Shown piece by piece: positions 8,352 through 17,082 of a DNA stretch of 64,000 nucleotides. The stretch covers positions 3,472,001 to 3,536,000 of the forward strand of contig NZ_CP079925.1 in NCBI RefSeq assembly GCF_019355935.1, read 5' to 3'. Position 1 is the stretch's first letter. Each line of letters starts with the position of its first letter. Under the pieces are notes generated by a model, which saw only the letters and a program-made list of their open reading frames with translations, did not search any database and was not told the DNA's origin. This DNA is from Comamonas sp. Y33R10-2 (GTDB lineage: Bacteria > Pseudomonadota > Gammaproteobacteria > Burkholderiales > Burkholderiaceae_C). A program made the translations under genes and the position numbers.

Positions 8352-9497
8352 TCAGAGCAAACCCATGGCTTGCTTGGCCATCCAGGACTTGAGGGGGCCG
8401 CTGCGCTCAAAGCCTTTCATGCCGAGGTTGCGCAGCATTTGCATAGGCACTTCGGGGCGAGAAAACAGCTGCTGCAAGCCATCCATCGCCAACCCCATGG
8501 GAGCTAGAGATGCTTTGCGCTCGCGCTCGTATTGGCGCAGCAGCTTCAAGTCAGCGGGGCTGCGCCAGTAGTCACGCTCTTGCAGCACGCGGGCCAGCGT
8601 CTGAGCATCGGCCAAGCCTAGGTTCAAGCCTTGGCCTGCTAGCGGGTGCACATTGTGGGCGGCGTCCCCAGCTAGCACCCAGCTTTGGTTGCTCTTTGGC
8701 GTCAAATTTTGCGCAAATGGGCCGCACCAGCGGTTAGCCACGGCTTGCTGCAGCGGCCAAGTGGCGCGCTCAGAAATCAGATCTAGCTCGCCCAGCGCGT
8801 TTTGGCTGATGATTTGCAGGCGGGCGGTGAAGCTTTCTTCATCGCTGTCCAGCCATTCGGGCACCAGTGCTTGCTCAAGCGACCAGACCACGGCGACCTC
8901 ATGACCTTCGGGGCCGCCCATGGGCAGCAGGGCCAGAATGCCTTCGGGTGTAAACCACTGGCGTGCGATACCGCCGTGGGGCATCTCGCAGCTCAGGCGC
9001 GTGGCAATCGCGTGCTGGGCGTAGGGTGTGATGGAGAAGTCCACGCCAAACTCAGCGCGTGTACTGCTGGCTCGCCCTTCGCACACGGCGGTTAGGGCGG
9101 CTTCTACCGGTTCTTTGACGATTTCGACCTGCGGCTGGTAGCGCACGGCTTCGGCCAAGCGCTGCTCCAAGGCGGGCACATCGACAATCCAGGCCAGCGC
9201 CTGCACCTCTTGCGAGGCGGCATCAAACTGAACCTGACCGTCCAGATCGCCAAATACCTGCATGCCGGTCACGGGCGTGGCATCTGCATCGTCGGGCCAG
9301 CAGCGCAAAGACTGCAGCACCGCTTTAGAGCTGGCGTTGAGCGCATAGGCCCGCACATCTTGCTGTGGTGATCTGGGCTGCGGCGGCGCCACGAGGGCGA
9401 CACGCAGACGCTCACGCGCCAGCAAAAGAGCCAAAGTCCGGCCCACAATGCCGGCTCCACGAATACATACATCAAAGGTTTGCGCCATGCCTGTCAT
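8352..9497 (-). CDS. UbiH/UbiF/VisC-family FAD-dependent monooxygenase
   Basis: About 381 residues. The N-terminal FAD Rossmann motif is FDVCIRGAGIVG. Arg-Ala-Tyr-Ala-Leu-Asn near residue 50 matches the family's second cofactor contact. The second FAD motif, GDAAHNVHPLAGQGLNLGL, lies near residues 295-315. Homologues hydroxylate the ubiquinone ring or related aromatics; which ring position this one acts on cannot be read from sequence. ATG codons at 9497 and 9488 are both possible and neither has a good ribosome binding site. The gene is followed on the same strand by dsbC. Confidence 0.85.
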   Translation of the reverse strand: MTGMAQTFDVCIRGAGIVGRTLALLLARERLRVALVAPPQPRSPQQDVRAYALNASSKAVLQSLRCWPDDADATPVTGMQVFGDLDGQVQFDAASQEVQALAWIVDVPALEQRLAEAVRYQPQVEIVKEPVEAALTAVCEGRASSTRAEFGVDFSITPYAQHAIATRLSCEMPHGGIARQWFTPEGILALLPMGGPEGHEVAVVWSLEQALVPEWLDSDEESFTARLQIISQNALGELDLISERATWPLQQAVANRWCGPFAQNLTPKSNQSWVLAGDAAHNVHPLAGQGLNLGLADAQTLARVLQERDYWRSPADLKLLRQYERERKASLAPMGLAMDGLQQLFSRPEVPMQMLRNLGMKGFERSGPLKSWMAKQAMGLL

Positions 9498-9648
9498 TGT
9501 AGGAGGCGCGGGGCGGACCTGCGTGCATAGAGGGAACCCCAGCCCCCACAGGCGTATCCGGCGAGAAACTATCTTCTTGATAGCGCCATGTCTATGTATT
9601 GAAAGGACTTGAGGTCAAAATGACTCTAAATTTAGCAAAGGATATGCG

Positions 9649-10548
9649 ATGACCGATACCGCCTATGACGTGCAGGGCCAAATTGCCGGGCTCTGGATTT
9701 ACCCTGTGAAGTCCTGCGCCGGCATTGCTGTGCAGCAGGCTCGCCTGTCGCGCCATGGGCTGCAGTGGGATCGGCACTGGATGGTGGTGGACGCAAATGG
9801 CGAGTTTTTGACCCAGCGCAGCCTCCCGCGCATGGCGCTGATTCGCCCTGAAATCACGGCGGATTCTTTGCTGCTGCACTTTGCAGGCCAGTCAAGCCTG
9901 CAGATTTCGCTGCTGGCGCAGGGCGGCAAATGCAAGGCCAGTGTCTGGAGCGACACCGTGCATGCTTGGGATTTGGGCGAGTGGGCTGAACCGGCTCGTG
10001 CATGGCTCACTCAAGTGCTGGGGGCGGATTGCCGATTAGTGCGCTTTGACCCGGCCCAACCGCGCCAAGCCAGCGAGCGCTGGGTGAGTCAAGGCCAGGC
10101 TCCTGTGCATTTTGCGGATGGTTATCCGCTGCTGGTACTGAGTCAGTCGGCCGTCGATGAACTCAACCACAAGCTGGAACAGGCTGGTGAAACGCCAATC
10201 GACGCCCGCCGCTTTAGACCCAATATCGTCATTGCAGGTATTGAGGCCCACGATGAAGACCGGGTGGAGCAGTTTGATTTGCTGGACGATCTACACAAGT
10301 TATCGGGTCTGAGTTTGCAGCCCTGCAAGCCTTGCACGCGCTGCCCCATTCCGGATATTGACCCGGACACAGCAGTGCAGGGGGTGGCGGTGGGTCAATC
10401 AATACGCCGCTATCGTCAAGACTCTCGTATGGATGGTGCTATCACTTTTGGCATGAACACCATCGTGCTGGGCCTGCCGGATGTTGAGGGTGCCAGCGTG
10501 CAGATAGAGCTGGGTCAATCACTGGCAGGTAATCTGCGCTTTGATTAA
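9649..10548 (+). CDS. MOSC-domain protein (YcbX-like)
   Basis: A 299-residue protein. The N-terminal MOSC beta-barrel module (about 8-130) contains LWIYPVKSCAGI and RHWMVVD, and the MOSC domain proper (about 135-290) ends with PCKPCTRCPIPDID. Family members are molybdenum-cofactor sulfurase C-terminal-like proteins; YcbX takes part in detoxifying N-hydroxylated base analogues. The conserved cysteine in KPCTRC is present. The ribosome binding site AAGGAT precedes the ATG. The next gene, ychF, has its own leader, so this gene is probably monocistronic. Confidence 0.85.
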   Translation: MTDTAYDVQGQIAGLWIYPVKSCAGIAVQQARLSRHGLQWDRHWMVVDANGEFLTQRSLPRMALIRPEITADSLLLHFAGQSSLQISLLAQGGKCKASVWSDTVHAWDLGEWAEPARAWLTQVLGADCRLVRFDPAQPRQASERWVSQGQAPVHFADGYPLLVLSQSAVDELNHKLEQAGETPIDARRFRPNIVIAGIEAHDEDRVEQFDLLDDLHKLSGLSLQPCKPCTRCPIPDIDPDTAVQGVAVGQSIRRYRQDSRMDGAITFGMNTIVLGLPDVEGASVQIELGQSLAGNLRFD

Positions 10549-10593
10549 AGGCGCGCGCAATCTACGGCGAAGGAGCAGAGATTGCCGGGTCAT

Positions 10594-10599
10594 TACAAT
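10594..10599 (+). promoter_or_regulatory. Candidate -10 element of ychF
   Basis: TACAAT lies 12 nt before the first structured element of the ychF leader. A start near 10606 would put both leader hairpins in the mRNA. No good -35 is visible. Confidence 0.3.
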
Positions 10600-10610
10600 C
10601 TAGGGCTTTC

Positions 10611-10740
10611 CGTGACGAAACCGGCACCAAACTCTGTAAGAGCAGAGCGCTTGGTCGTCACGCTCCCAAGATAACCAGATTCGCCTCAATGCGGATCGGG
10701 CACTTCGGCCACATTGCTGTGGTGCCAGCTAGTGCATTGA
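10611..10740 (+). promoter_or_regulatory. Structured 5' leader of ychF with two multi-stem hairpins
   Basis: Hairpin 1 (10611-10662) has an outer stem CGTGACGA/TCGTCACG, a middle CCAA/TTGG and an inner CTCTG/CAGAG. Hairpin 2 (10686-10740) has an outer stem TCAATGC/GCATTGA, a middle GGCA/TGCC and an inner CCACA/TGTGG. Neither ends in a T-run, so they are not intrinsic terminators. Hairpin 2 ends just before the AAGGA ribosome binding site of ychF. I do not recognise a named riboswitch class. Confidence 0.45.
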
Positions 10741-10756
10741 TACATAAGGAAATTCC

Positions 10757-11851
10757 ATGAGCCTCAAATGCGGCATCGTTGGCCTGCCCAACGTCGGCAA
10801 GTCCACCCTTTTCAACGCGCTGACCAAGGCTGGCATCGCTGCTGAAAATTACCCCTTCTGCACGATTGAGCCCAACACCGGCGTGGTGGAAGTACCCGAT
10901 CCACGATTGGATCAGCTCTCCGAAATCGTCAAGCCCGAACGTGTGGTTCCCGCCATCGTTGAGTTTGTAGACATTGCCGGTCTGGTGGCAGGCGCCTCCA
11001 AGGGTGAAGGCTTGGGCAACCAGTTCTTGGCCCACATCCGTGAGACCGACGCTATCGTCAACGTGGTGCGCTGCTTTGAAGACCCCAACGTGATTCACGT
11101 GGCCAACAAGGTAGACCCCATTGCCGACATCGAAGTCATCCAGACCGAGCTGTGCTTGGCTGATATGGCCACGGTGGAAAAGGCGATTCATCGCTATAAC
11201 AAGGCCGCTCGCTCTGGCACTGACAAGGATGCCGCCAAGGTGGTTGCCATCCTCACTCAGATTCAAGATGCCCTCAACGAAGGCAAGCCAGCACGTACCG
11301 TGCCCGTTTCCAAGGAAGACGCTCCCCTGATCAAGCAGTTCTGCCTGATCACAGCCAAGCCCGCCATGTTTGTGGGCAACGTGTCGGAAGACGGTTTTGA
11401 GAACAATCCTCTGCTGGACCAGCTCAAGGCCTATGCCGAAGCTCAAGGCGCGCCTGTGGTCGCCGTCTGCGCCAAGATCGAGGCAGAAATGTCCGAGATG
11501 GAGGACGCTGATCGCGATATGTTCTTGGAAGAGCTGGGTTTGGAAGAGCCGGGCCTGAACCGCGTGATTCGCGCTGGCTTTAAGCTGCTGGGTCTGCAAA
11601 CCTACTTCACCGCCGGTGTGAAGGAAGTGCGTGCATGGACTGTGCCAATCGGTGCTACGGGCCCTCAAGCCGCTGGCGTGATTCATGGCGACTTCGAGCG
11701 CGGCTTCATCCGTGCCCAGACCATCGCGTTTGACGACTTCATCCAGTTCAAGGGCGAGCAAGGTGCCAAGGATGCGGGCAAGATGCGCGCCGAAGGCAAG
11801 GAATACATCGTTAAAGACGGCGACGTCCTGAACTTCTTGTTCAACGTCTAA
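10757..11851 (+). CDS. ychF: Redox-regulated ribosome-binding ATPase YchF
   Basis: A 364-residue Obg-family P-loop NTPase at the usual length. G1 is GLPNVGKS at residues 8-15, followed by [10 protein letters not shown] (switch region) and [17 protein letters not shown] (G3). An alpha-helical insertion and a C-terminal TGS-like domain (about 280-364) complete it. The G4 region carries the NKxx-to-altered motif that makes YchF prefer ATP over GTP. The protein binds the ribosome and affects oxidative-stress responses. The ribosome binding site is AAGGA at 10744-10748. It often sits beside pth; here it follows a MOSC gene. Confidence 0.97.
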   Translation: MSLKCGIVGLPNVGKSTLFNALTKAGIAAENYPFCTIEPNTGVVEVPDPRLDQLSEIVKPERVVPAIVEFVDIAGLVAGASKGEGLGNQFLAHIRETDAIVNVVRCFEDPNVIHVANKVDPIADIEVIQTELCLADMATVEKAIHRYNKAARSGTDKDAAKVVAILTQIQDALNEGKPARTVPVSKEDAPLIKQFCLITAKPAMFVGNVSEDGFENNPLLDQLKAYAEAQGAPVVAVCAKIEAEMSEMEDADRDMFLEELGLEEPGLNRVIRAGFKLLGLQTYFTAGVKEVRAWTVPIGATGPQAAGVIHGDFERGFIRAQTIAFDDFIQFKGEQGAKDAGKMRAEGKEYIVKDGDVLNFLFNV

Positions 11852-11866
11852 AAGTTCGAATGCTCA

Positions 11867-11928
11867 CCTCACGCGACGTCGTGAGGTTTTGGCTTAAGCC
11901 TGCAAGTCTTGGATTTGCAGGCTTTTTT
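11867..11928 (+). terminator. Tandem terminators after ychF
   Basis: Two hairpins follow the stop codon. The first is CCTCACG/CGTGAGG (11867-11886) with TTTT. The second is AAGCCTGCAA/TTGCAGGCTT (11896-11924) with a T-run. Confidence 0.8.
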
Positions 11929-12016
11929 GTTTTCAAGCTTCGCGTTGTCTTGCCCACGCTTGCTTTCGCATTGCGTGGCCATGCCTTCAAAGACTAAGTG
12001 GCGTAAGAAAAAGAAA

Positions 12017-12044
12017 AGCCCCACCTGCTTTCACATGTGGGGCT
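12017..12044 (-). terminator. Terminator of tRNA-Thr
   Basis: The stem AGCCCCAC/GTGGGGCT is followed in the minus direction by TTTTCTTTTTC, directly downstream of the tRNA. Confidence 0.75.
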
Positions 12045-12051
12045 ATCTATT

Positions 12052-12127
12052 TGGTGCCGATTGTCGGATTCGAACTGACGACCTACCGCTTACAAGGCGG
12101 GTGCTCTACCAACTGAGCTAAACCGGC
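12052..12127 (-). tRNA. tRNA-Thr (TGT)
   Basis: A 76-nt cloverleaf with encoded CCA. The acceptor GCCGGTT pairs with AATCGGC (one G-U). The anticodon loop is CTTGTAA, giving TGT, and the T-loop is TTCGAAT. Pair 27-43 is a C-U mismatch at the top of the anticodon stem. A minus-strand -10-like TAGAAT lies at 12138-12143. Confidence 0.95.
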
Positions 12128-12229
12128 GAATGCATGAATTCTAACGTAGAAATTTAGGCCGAAAAGAAGAAACCCGAAAAATCTTCAATTCAGGAGCACT
12201 TTTCAGAAATTTCTAGGGGTCTTCCACCT

Positions 12230-12760
12230 TTACTTCACGCGTGTCAGTGTGGGGCGTCCGCCAGCAGGCGGTGGGGTGCGGGGTGTGTCGTCTCCATCTG
12301 ATCCATTGGCATCTGCCTTGACGGGCACCAGTTGCACCACACGATCATCCGTTGCCGGCTCAGCAGACTCATCGATCTGCTCTGCAGCCAGCTCTAAAGC
12401 GTCGGAGTCTTGCGCATCAGCATCTTCATCGAGCTCGTCGCCTTCTGGCTGGAACGCCATGCCTTGACCCGTCTCGCGTGCATAGATGGCCATCACGTGA
12501 GTGATAGGCACCATGATTTGTCTGGGCTTGCCGCCAAAGCGGGCGGTGAATTCCACATACTCATTGCCAATCAGCAGGCCGCTGGTAGCGTCATAGCTGA
12601 TGTTGAGCACGATTTGCCCATCGCGCACAAACTCCATCGGCACTTGGGTGCTGCGATCTACGCGCACGGCAATGTGCGGCGTGAGTCCATTGTCGTTACA
12701 CCACTCAAACAGGGCCCGCAGCAAATACGGACGGGTTGAAGTCGTTTCAGGGGCTGTCAT
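12230..12760 (-). CDS. sspB: ClpXP protease specificity-enhancing factor SspB
   Basis: A 176-residue adaptor. The start at 12760 is chosen because AGGAAA lies 6 nt upstream; an earlier in-frame codon adds 14 unconserved residues. The folded domain (about 8-115) opens with RPYLLRALFEWCNDNGLTPH and contains the FGG-PRQIMVP strand region. A long acidic linker rich in Asp and Glu follows, and the short conserved tail ends TLTRVK, the type that docks on the ClpX N-domain. SspB delivers ssrA-tagged peptides to ClpXP. It is immediately downstream of sspA. Confidence 0.95.
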   Translation of the reverse strand: MTAPETTSTRPYLLRALFEWCNDNGLTPHIAVRVDRSTQVPMEFVRDGQIVLNISYDATSGLLIGNEYVEFTARFGGKPRQIMVPITHVMAIYARETGQGMAFQPEGDELDEDADAQDSDALELAAEQIDESAEPATDDRVVQLVPVKADANGSDGDDTPRTPPPAGGRPTLTRVK

Positions 12761-12859
12761 ATCGTTTCCTGACGAATCAATTCCAAAAGATTGCGAAGAC
12801 AAAAAAGCGGGCAGATGAAGGAGTTTCCTTCAGCATGCCCGCTTGGCGCTCATGTGCAA

Positions 12860-13471
12860 TTACTTGCGCATGACCTTCTCAGAAGGAGTCAGCGCTTCAA
12901 TGTAGGCGGGGCGCGAGAAAATGCGCTCTGCGTACTTGAGCAAAGGAGCAGCGTTCTTGGACAGCTCGATACCGTAGTAGTCCAGGCGCCACAGCAGGGG
13001 AGCAATGGCGACGTCCAGCATGGAGAAATTCTCGCCCATGATGAACTTGTTCTTCAAGAAGATAGGGGCCATCTGGGTCAAGCGGTCACGAATGTGGGCG
13101 CGAGCCTTTTCGATTGCCTTTTCATTGCCCTTGACGTGACGCTCTTCCAGCGTGTTCACGTGAATGAACAGCTCTTTTTCAAAGTTCAGCAGGAACAAAC
13201 GCACGCGGGCGCGATCCACGGGGTCGCCGGGCATCAGCTGGGGGTGAGGGAAGCGCTCGTCAATGTACTCATTGATGATGTTCGACTCGTACAAAATCAG
13301 GTCGCGTTCGACCAGAATTGGTACTTGACCGTAGGGGTTCATCACGGCGATTTCTTCGGGCTTGCTGAACAAGTCCACATCGCGGATTTCGAAATCCATG
13401 CCCTTTTCAAACAGCACAAAGCGGCAGCGGTGTGAGAAGGGGCAGGTCGTTCCCGAATAAAGCACCATCAT
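12860..13471 (-). CDS. sspA: Stringent starvation protein A (GST-fold)
   Basis: A 203-residue glutathione-S-transferase-like protein. The thioredoxin-fold N-terminus (LYSGTTCPFSHRCRFVLFEK) is followed by the all-helical C-terminal domain from about residue 90. SspA binds RNA polymerase and alters transcription in starvation and acid stress; it is not thought to be a transferase. It lies between petC and sspB on the same strand, the conserved betaproteobacterial petABC-sspAB order, and could be cotranscribed with the bc1 genes. Confidence 0.95.
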   Translation of the reverse strand: MMVLYSGTTCPFSHRCRFVLFEKGMDFEIRDVDLFSKPEEIAVMNPYGQVPILVERDLILYESNIINEYIDERFPHPQLMPGDPVDRARVRLFLLNFEKELFIHVNTLEERHVKGNEKAIEKARAHIRDRLTQMAPIFLKNKFIMGENFSMLDVAIAPLLWRLDYYGIELSKNAAPLLKYAERIFSRPAYIEALTPSEKVMRK

Positions 13472-13569
13472 GGTGGAGACTCCTAAAAATCAAAAAGAGT
13501 GGGTTGCCCACGGCATCCCACTCTGCACTAACAGGTTTGGTGCAGATGATATCTGCACGACAGCAAAAC

Positions 13570-14325
13570 TTACTTCACGTCTTTCCAGAACGCGGCATTC
13601 AGGCGCCAAGCCACAAAGATGAAAAGACCCAGGAAAATCAGAACACCCACGCCGATACGGGTACGTGTGTTCTGGGCTGGTTCTCCCATCCATTGCAGGT
13701 AATTGACCAGATCGCCAACGGCCTGATCGTACTGCACTGCGCTCATCTTGCCCGCAGACACCTGCTCCCAACCCTTAAAGACTTGGGTTTTAGTGCCGTG
13801 GTCGTCATGCTCTTCAAAGATGGCTCGGCGCTCGCCTTGCAGCTCCCACAGGGCATGCGGCATGCCTACGCTTGGAAAAGCAAGATTATTCCAGCCCGTG
13901 GCCTTGGTGTCATCTTTATAGAAAGTGCGCAAGAAGGTATAGAGGTAATCCGCACCTGAGCCGCCCGAGCCTGCACGCGAGCGTGCAATCACGGTCAGGT
14001 CCGGTGGGTTGGCACCAAACCACTCCTTGGCTTCCTTCGGGTCAATGGCCGCCTTCATCGTTTCGCCCACCTTGGTGGTTGTAAACAACAGGTTGTCTTT
14101 GATTTCCTGATCCGTCAGGCCGATGTCTTTCAGGCGGTTAAAGCGCATGAAAGCGGCAGAGTGACAGCTCAGGCAGTAGTTCACAAAGATTTTGGCGCCG
14201 TTTTGCAGGGATGCCATGTCGCTGGTATTGACTGGAGCTTTATCCCAGTGAATGCCGCCCTCAGAGGCTTGAGCGCCGCCCATGATGCCCAAGGCCGTAA
14301 CCAAGGTCAGAATCAGTTTTTTCAT
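13570..14325 (-). CDS. petC: Ubiquinol-cytochrome c reductase, cytochrome c1
   Basis: A 251-residue c-type cytochrome of the bc1 complex (complex III). It has a signal peptide of about 20 residues, the heme-binding CLSCH at 51-55, and the methionine axial-ligand region PSVGMPHALW (Met155). A single C-terminal membrane anchor lies near 222-242, leaving the heme domain in the periplasm. It passes electrons from the Rieske protein to soluble cytochrome c. It begins 17 bp after the petB stop, in line with a petABC operon. Confidence 0.97.
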   Translation of the reverse strand: MKKLILTLVTALGIMGGAQASEGGIHWDKAPVNTSDMASLQNGAKIFVNYCLSCHSAAFMRFNRLKDIGLTDQEIKDNLLFTTTKVGETMKAAIDPKEAKEWFGANPPDLTVIARSRAGSGGSGADYLYTFLRTFYKDDTKATGWNNLAFPSVGMPHALWELQGERRAIFEEHDDHGTKTQVFKGWEQVSAGKMSAVQYDQAVGDLVNYLQWMGEPAQNTRTRIGVGVLIFLGLFIFVAWRLNAAFWKDVK

Positions 14326-14342
14326 TATTGTTTTCTCCTGCT

Positions 14343-15782
14343 TTAGTGAGGCGTGAAGGTCACGCGATCAGGCACAGGCTTGGGTGTACCCAAGCGGCTC
14401 CACCAAGGCATGAGCAGGAAGAAGCCAAAGTAGAACAGTGTTCCGATTTGTGAGACGCGTTGGGCAATGTCTTGACCTGCAACCTCACCCCATACGCCGG
14501 GAGCCTGGATGCCGAGGTAGCCCAAGATAAAGAACATGAACACGAATAACGCGTACACATGCTTGTGCCAGCTTGGGCGGTAGCGAATGGACTTGACCGG
14601 GCTGCAATCGAGCCAAGGCAGAGCAAACAAGATGATGACAGCGCCGCCCATGACGACCACGCCCCAGAACTTGGCGTCGATGGACAGCATCATGGCAATC
14701 GCGCCGAGAGCGACGATCGCAACAGCGCCCTTGGCAATGCCGGGCAGACGCGACTTCAAGATACCGAAGCCTGCACCCAACACCACGCAAGCAATCAGAA
14801 CGTACATCATCTCGCCGGTAATGGCACGCAACATCGAATAGAAGGGCGTGAAGTACCACACGGGTGCAATGTGGTTAGGTGTCTTGAGCGGATCGGCCGG
14901 GATGAAGTTGTTGTACTCCAAGAAGTAGCCACCCATCTCAGGCGCAAAGAACACTACCGCCGAGAACAAGAACAGGAAGATCGTCACGCCAAAGATGTCG
15001 TGTACGGTGTAGTAGGGGTGGAAGGGAATGCCATCCAATGGGTTGCCCTTGGCATCCTTGGGTGCGTTGGGGCCCTTGATTTCAATGCCATCGGGGTTGT
15101 TCGAGCCCACATCGTGCAGGGCAAGCAAATGCGCAACTACCAAGCCCAGCAGCACCAAAGGCACGGCAATCACGTGAAAGCTGAAGAAGCGGTTCAGCGT
15201 GGCATCGCCCACCACATAGTCGCCGCGAATCAGCAAAGCCAGATCAGGGCCGACGAAGGGAATGGCGGCAAACAAGTTCACGATGACCTGCGCGCCCCAG
15301 TACGACATCTGGCCCCATGGCAGCAGATAGCCCATGAAGGCTTCAGCCATCAGCACCAAGAAGATGGCGCAGCCAAAGATCCAGACCAGCTCTCGCGGCT
15401 TGCGGTAAGAGCCGTATAGCAGGCCGCGGAACATGTGCAGGTAGACCACAACAAAGAATGCCGAGGCGCCTGTGGAGTGCATGTAGCGAATCAGCCAGCC
15501 CCAAGGCACATCACGCATGATGTACTCGACTGAGGCGAATGCCTTGTCTGCATCTGGCTTGTAGTGCATCACCAGAAAAATACCGGTGACGATTTGGATC
15601 ACCAGCACTAGCAGAGCCAGTGAGCCGAAGATGTACCAAAAGTTGAAGTTTTTAGGAGCGTAGTACTCCGACATGTGGACGCGGTAGGCGTCAAACGCTG
15701 TCGGAAAACGATTCTCCATCCAGTTCACAGCCTTCGCTCCGGTGGTGGAGTTCGGGTCAATTTGCTTGAATTCGTGGGCCAT
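14343..15782 (-). CDS. petB: Ubiquinol-cytochrome c reductase, cytochrome b
   Basis: A 479-residue integral membrane protein with the usual set of about eight or more transmembrane helices. Heme-ligand histidines are in the helix B and D regions (RYMHSTGASAFF and the later SFHVIAVPLVLLGLVVAHL). The PEWY-type quinol-oxidation motif appears as PVWY near residue 305, a variant of the canonical sequence. The protein carries the two b hemes and both quinone sites. It starts 14 bp after the petA stop. The extended C-terminus, with further membrane helices, is usual for proteobacterial versions. Confidence 0.96.
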   Translation of the reverse strand: MAHEFKQIDPNSTTGAKAVNWMENRFPTAFDAYRVHMSEYYAPKNFNFWYIFGSLALLVLVIQIVTGIFLVMHYKPDADKAFASVEYIMRDVPWGWLIRYMHSTGASAFFVVVYLHMFRGLLYGSYRKPRELVWIFGCAIFLVLMAEAFMGYLLPWGQMSYWGAQVIVNLFAAIPFVGPDLALLIRGDYVVGDATLNRFFSFHVIAVPLVLLGLVVAHLLALHDVGSNNPDGIEIKGPNAPKDAKGNPLDGIPFHPYYTVHDIFGVTIFLFLFSAVVFFAPEMGGYFLEYNNFIPADPLKTPNHIAPVWYFTPFYSMLRAITGEMMYVLIACVVLGAGFGILKSRLPGIAKGAVAIVALGAIAMMLSIDAKFWGVVVMGGAVIILFALPWLDCSPVKSIRYRPSWHKHVYALFVFMFFILGYLGIQAPGVWGEVAGQDIAQRVSQIGTLFYFGFFLLMPWWSRLGTPKPVPDRVTFTPH

Positions 15783-15796
15783 TGTTCTTGTCTCCC

Positions 15797-16399
15797 TCAG
15801 GCTGCCTTGGTGTCTTCACCAATCAGCAGCTTGGTGTCTGACAGGTACATATGTGGCGGCACTTGCAGGTTGTCTGGTGCTGGCTTGTTCTTGAATACGC
15901 GGCCAGCCATGTCGAAAGTCGATCCATGGCAGGGGCATAAGAATCCGCCCTTCCAGTCCGCAGGCAGTGATGGCTGTGGGCCGCTCACAAACTTATCAAC
16001 CGGAGAGCAGCCGAGATGGGTGCAAATACCCACCACCACCAGAATTTCTGGCTTGATGGAGCGCACTTCGTTCATCGCATAAGGCGGTGTGAACTCCTCT
16101 GGGTGGCGAGCTGAGGCGGGGTCGGCCAGCTCGGCATTCAGCGCCGGCAACTCTTTGAGCTGCTCGGGTGTGCGCTTGATGATCCAAACCGGCTTGCCAC
16201 GCCACTCAACGGTGAGTTTCTCACCCTCCTTTAGGCTTGATATATCAACCTCGACAGCGGCGCCTGCCGCTTTGGCTTTTTCAGAAGGCTGAAAGGAGCT
16301 CACAAAAGGGACGGCCGTTACTGCACCGCCCACGGCACCAGCACATGCTGACGTGATGATCCACGTGCGCTTGCTGGAGTCGACTGGAGAGTCACTCAT
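15797..16399 (-). CDS. petA: Ubiquinol-cytochrome c reductase, Rieske iron-sulfur subunit
   Basis: A 200-residue protein. The start at 16399 has GAGGAA just upstream; a longer reading adds 31 unconserved residues. An N-terminal membrane anchor with a Tat-like SSKRTW start (about 9-33) is followed by the Rieske domain. Cluster ligands are in CTHLGC (Cys126, His128) and CPCHGS (Cys155, His158), and Cys131 and Cys157 form the stabilising disulfide. It moves electrons from quinol to cytochrome c1. It is the first gene of petA-petB-petC-sspA-sspB. The Rieske anchor is a known Tat substrate type, and tatABC lies 7 kb away. Confidence 0.97.
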   Translation of the reverse strand: MSDSPVDSSKRTWIITSACAGAVGGAVTAVPFVSSFQPSEKAKAAGAAVEVDISSLKEGEKLTVEWRGKPVWIIKRTPEQLKELPALNAELADPASARHPEEFTPPYAMNEVRSIKPEILVVVGICTHLGCSPVDKFVSGPQPSLPADWKGGFLCPCHGSTFDMAGRVFKNKPAPDNLQVPPHMYLSDTKLLIGEDTKAA

Positions 16400-16548
16400 G
16401 GATTTCCTCGAAGTACATCGCTTGATTTGGGGTCTACCGGGAATTCTAGCGGCGGGGTCATGGTTATTCCAGCCCCAGTCCGACGTTGACAAGTACCAAA
16501 GTCACGCAATACTGCGCTATCTCAAACTCTTAGTGACTGGACCTGCTT

Positions 16549-16983
16549 ATGGGCATGATGCAAGAATTCCGCGAATTCGCAATCAAGGGAAACGTGATGG
16601 ATTTGGCCGTCGGTGTAATCATCGGCGCTGCATTCGGAAAGATCGTGGATTCCATAGTCGCCGACCTCATCATGCCGCTGGTGGGGTTGATCTTTGGCAA
16701 GCTAGATTTTTCCAACCTGTTCGTTGTTTTGGGCAATATTCCAGAAGGAATTCCGCGCACCTTGGATGCGCTCAAGAAAGCTGGAGTTCCTGTTTTTGCC
16801 TATGGCAACTTCATCACCGTGGCCGTTAACTTCCTTATTTTGGCCTTCATCATTTTCATAATGATCAAGCAGGTCAATCGCCTCAAGCGCGAAAAACCTG
16901 CAGCGCCAGAAGAAGCGGCAGCCACGCCTGAAGACATTCAACTGCTGCGCGAAATTCGCGACAGCTTGAATCGCAAGCAGTAA
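16549..16983 (+). CDS. mscL: Large-conductance mechanosensitive channel MscL
   Basis: A 144-residue protein of standard MscL layout. The amphipathic N-terminus is [20 protein letters not shown], and TM1 contains the gate sequence [23 protein letters not shown] periplasmic loop and TM2 (about 83-105) follow, then a charged cytoplasmic helix. The homopentamer opens under membrane tension to release solutes on osmotic downshock. Three ATGs within the first ten bases (16549, 16555, 16558) leave the exact start uncertain. It diverges from petA. Confidence 0.95.
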   Translation: MGMMQEFREFAIKGNVMDLAVGVIIGAAFGKIVDSIVADLIMPLVGLIFGKLDFSNLFVVLGNIPEGIPRTLDALKKAGVPVFAYGNFITVAVNFLILAFIIFIMIKQVNRLKREKPAAPEEAAATPEDIQLLREIRDSLNRKQ

Positions 16984-16998
16984 GTGCACGCTCTTATG

Positions 16999-17035
16999 AA
17001 AAAAGCCTGCCTGAGTTGCCTCGGCAGGCTTTTTT
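16999..17035 (+). terminator. Terminator of mscL
   Basis: A 13-bp stem (AAAAAAGCCTGCC with GGCAGGCTTTTTT) starts about 15 bp after the mscL stop. The A and T arms could also stop transcription coming from pdxA. Confidence 0.85.
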
Positions 17036-17082
17036 GAGGTGAAAGCAGTCGAAAACTGCTGGGCCTAAGTGCTCTATCTGGG

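Noticed and set aside
10658..11761. Minus-strand open frame of 367 codons opposite ychF
   Set aside because: Antisense to a highly conserved NTPase, with no recognisable protein motif.
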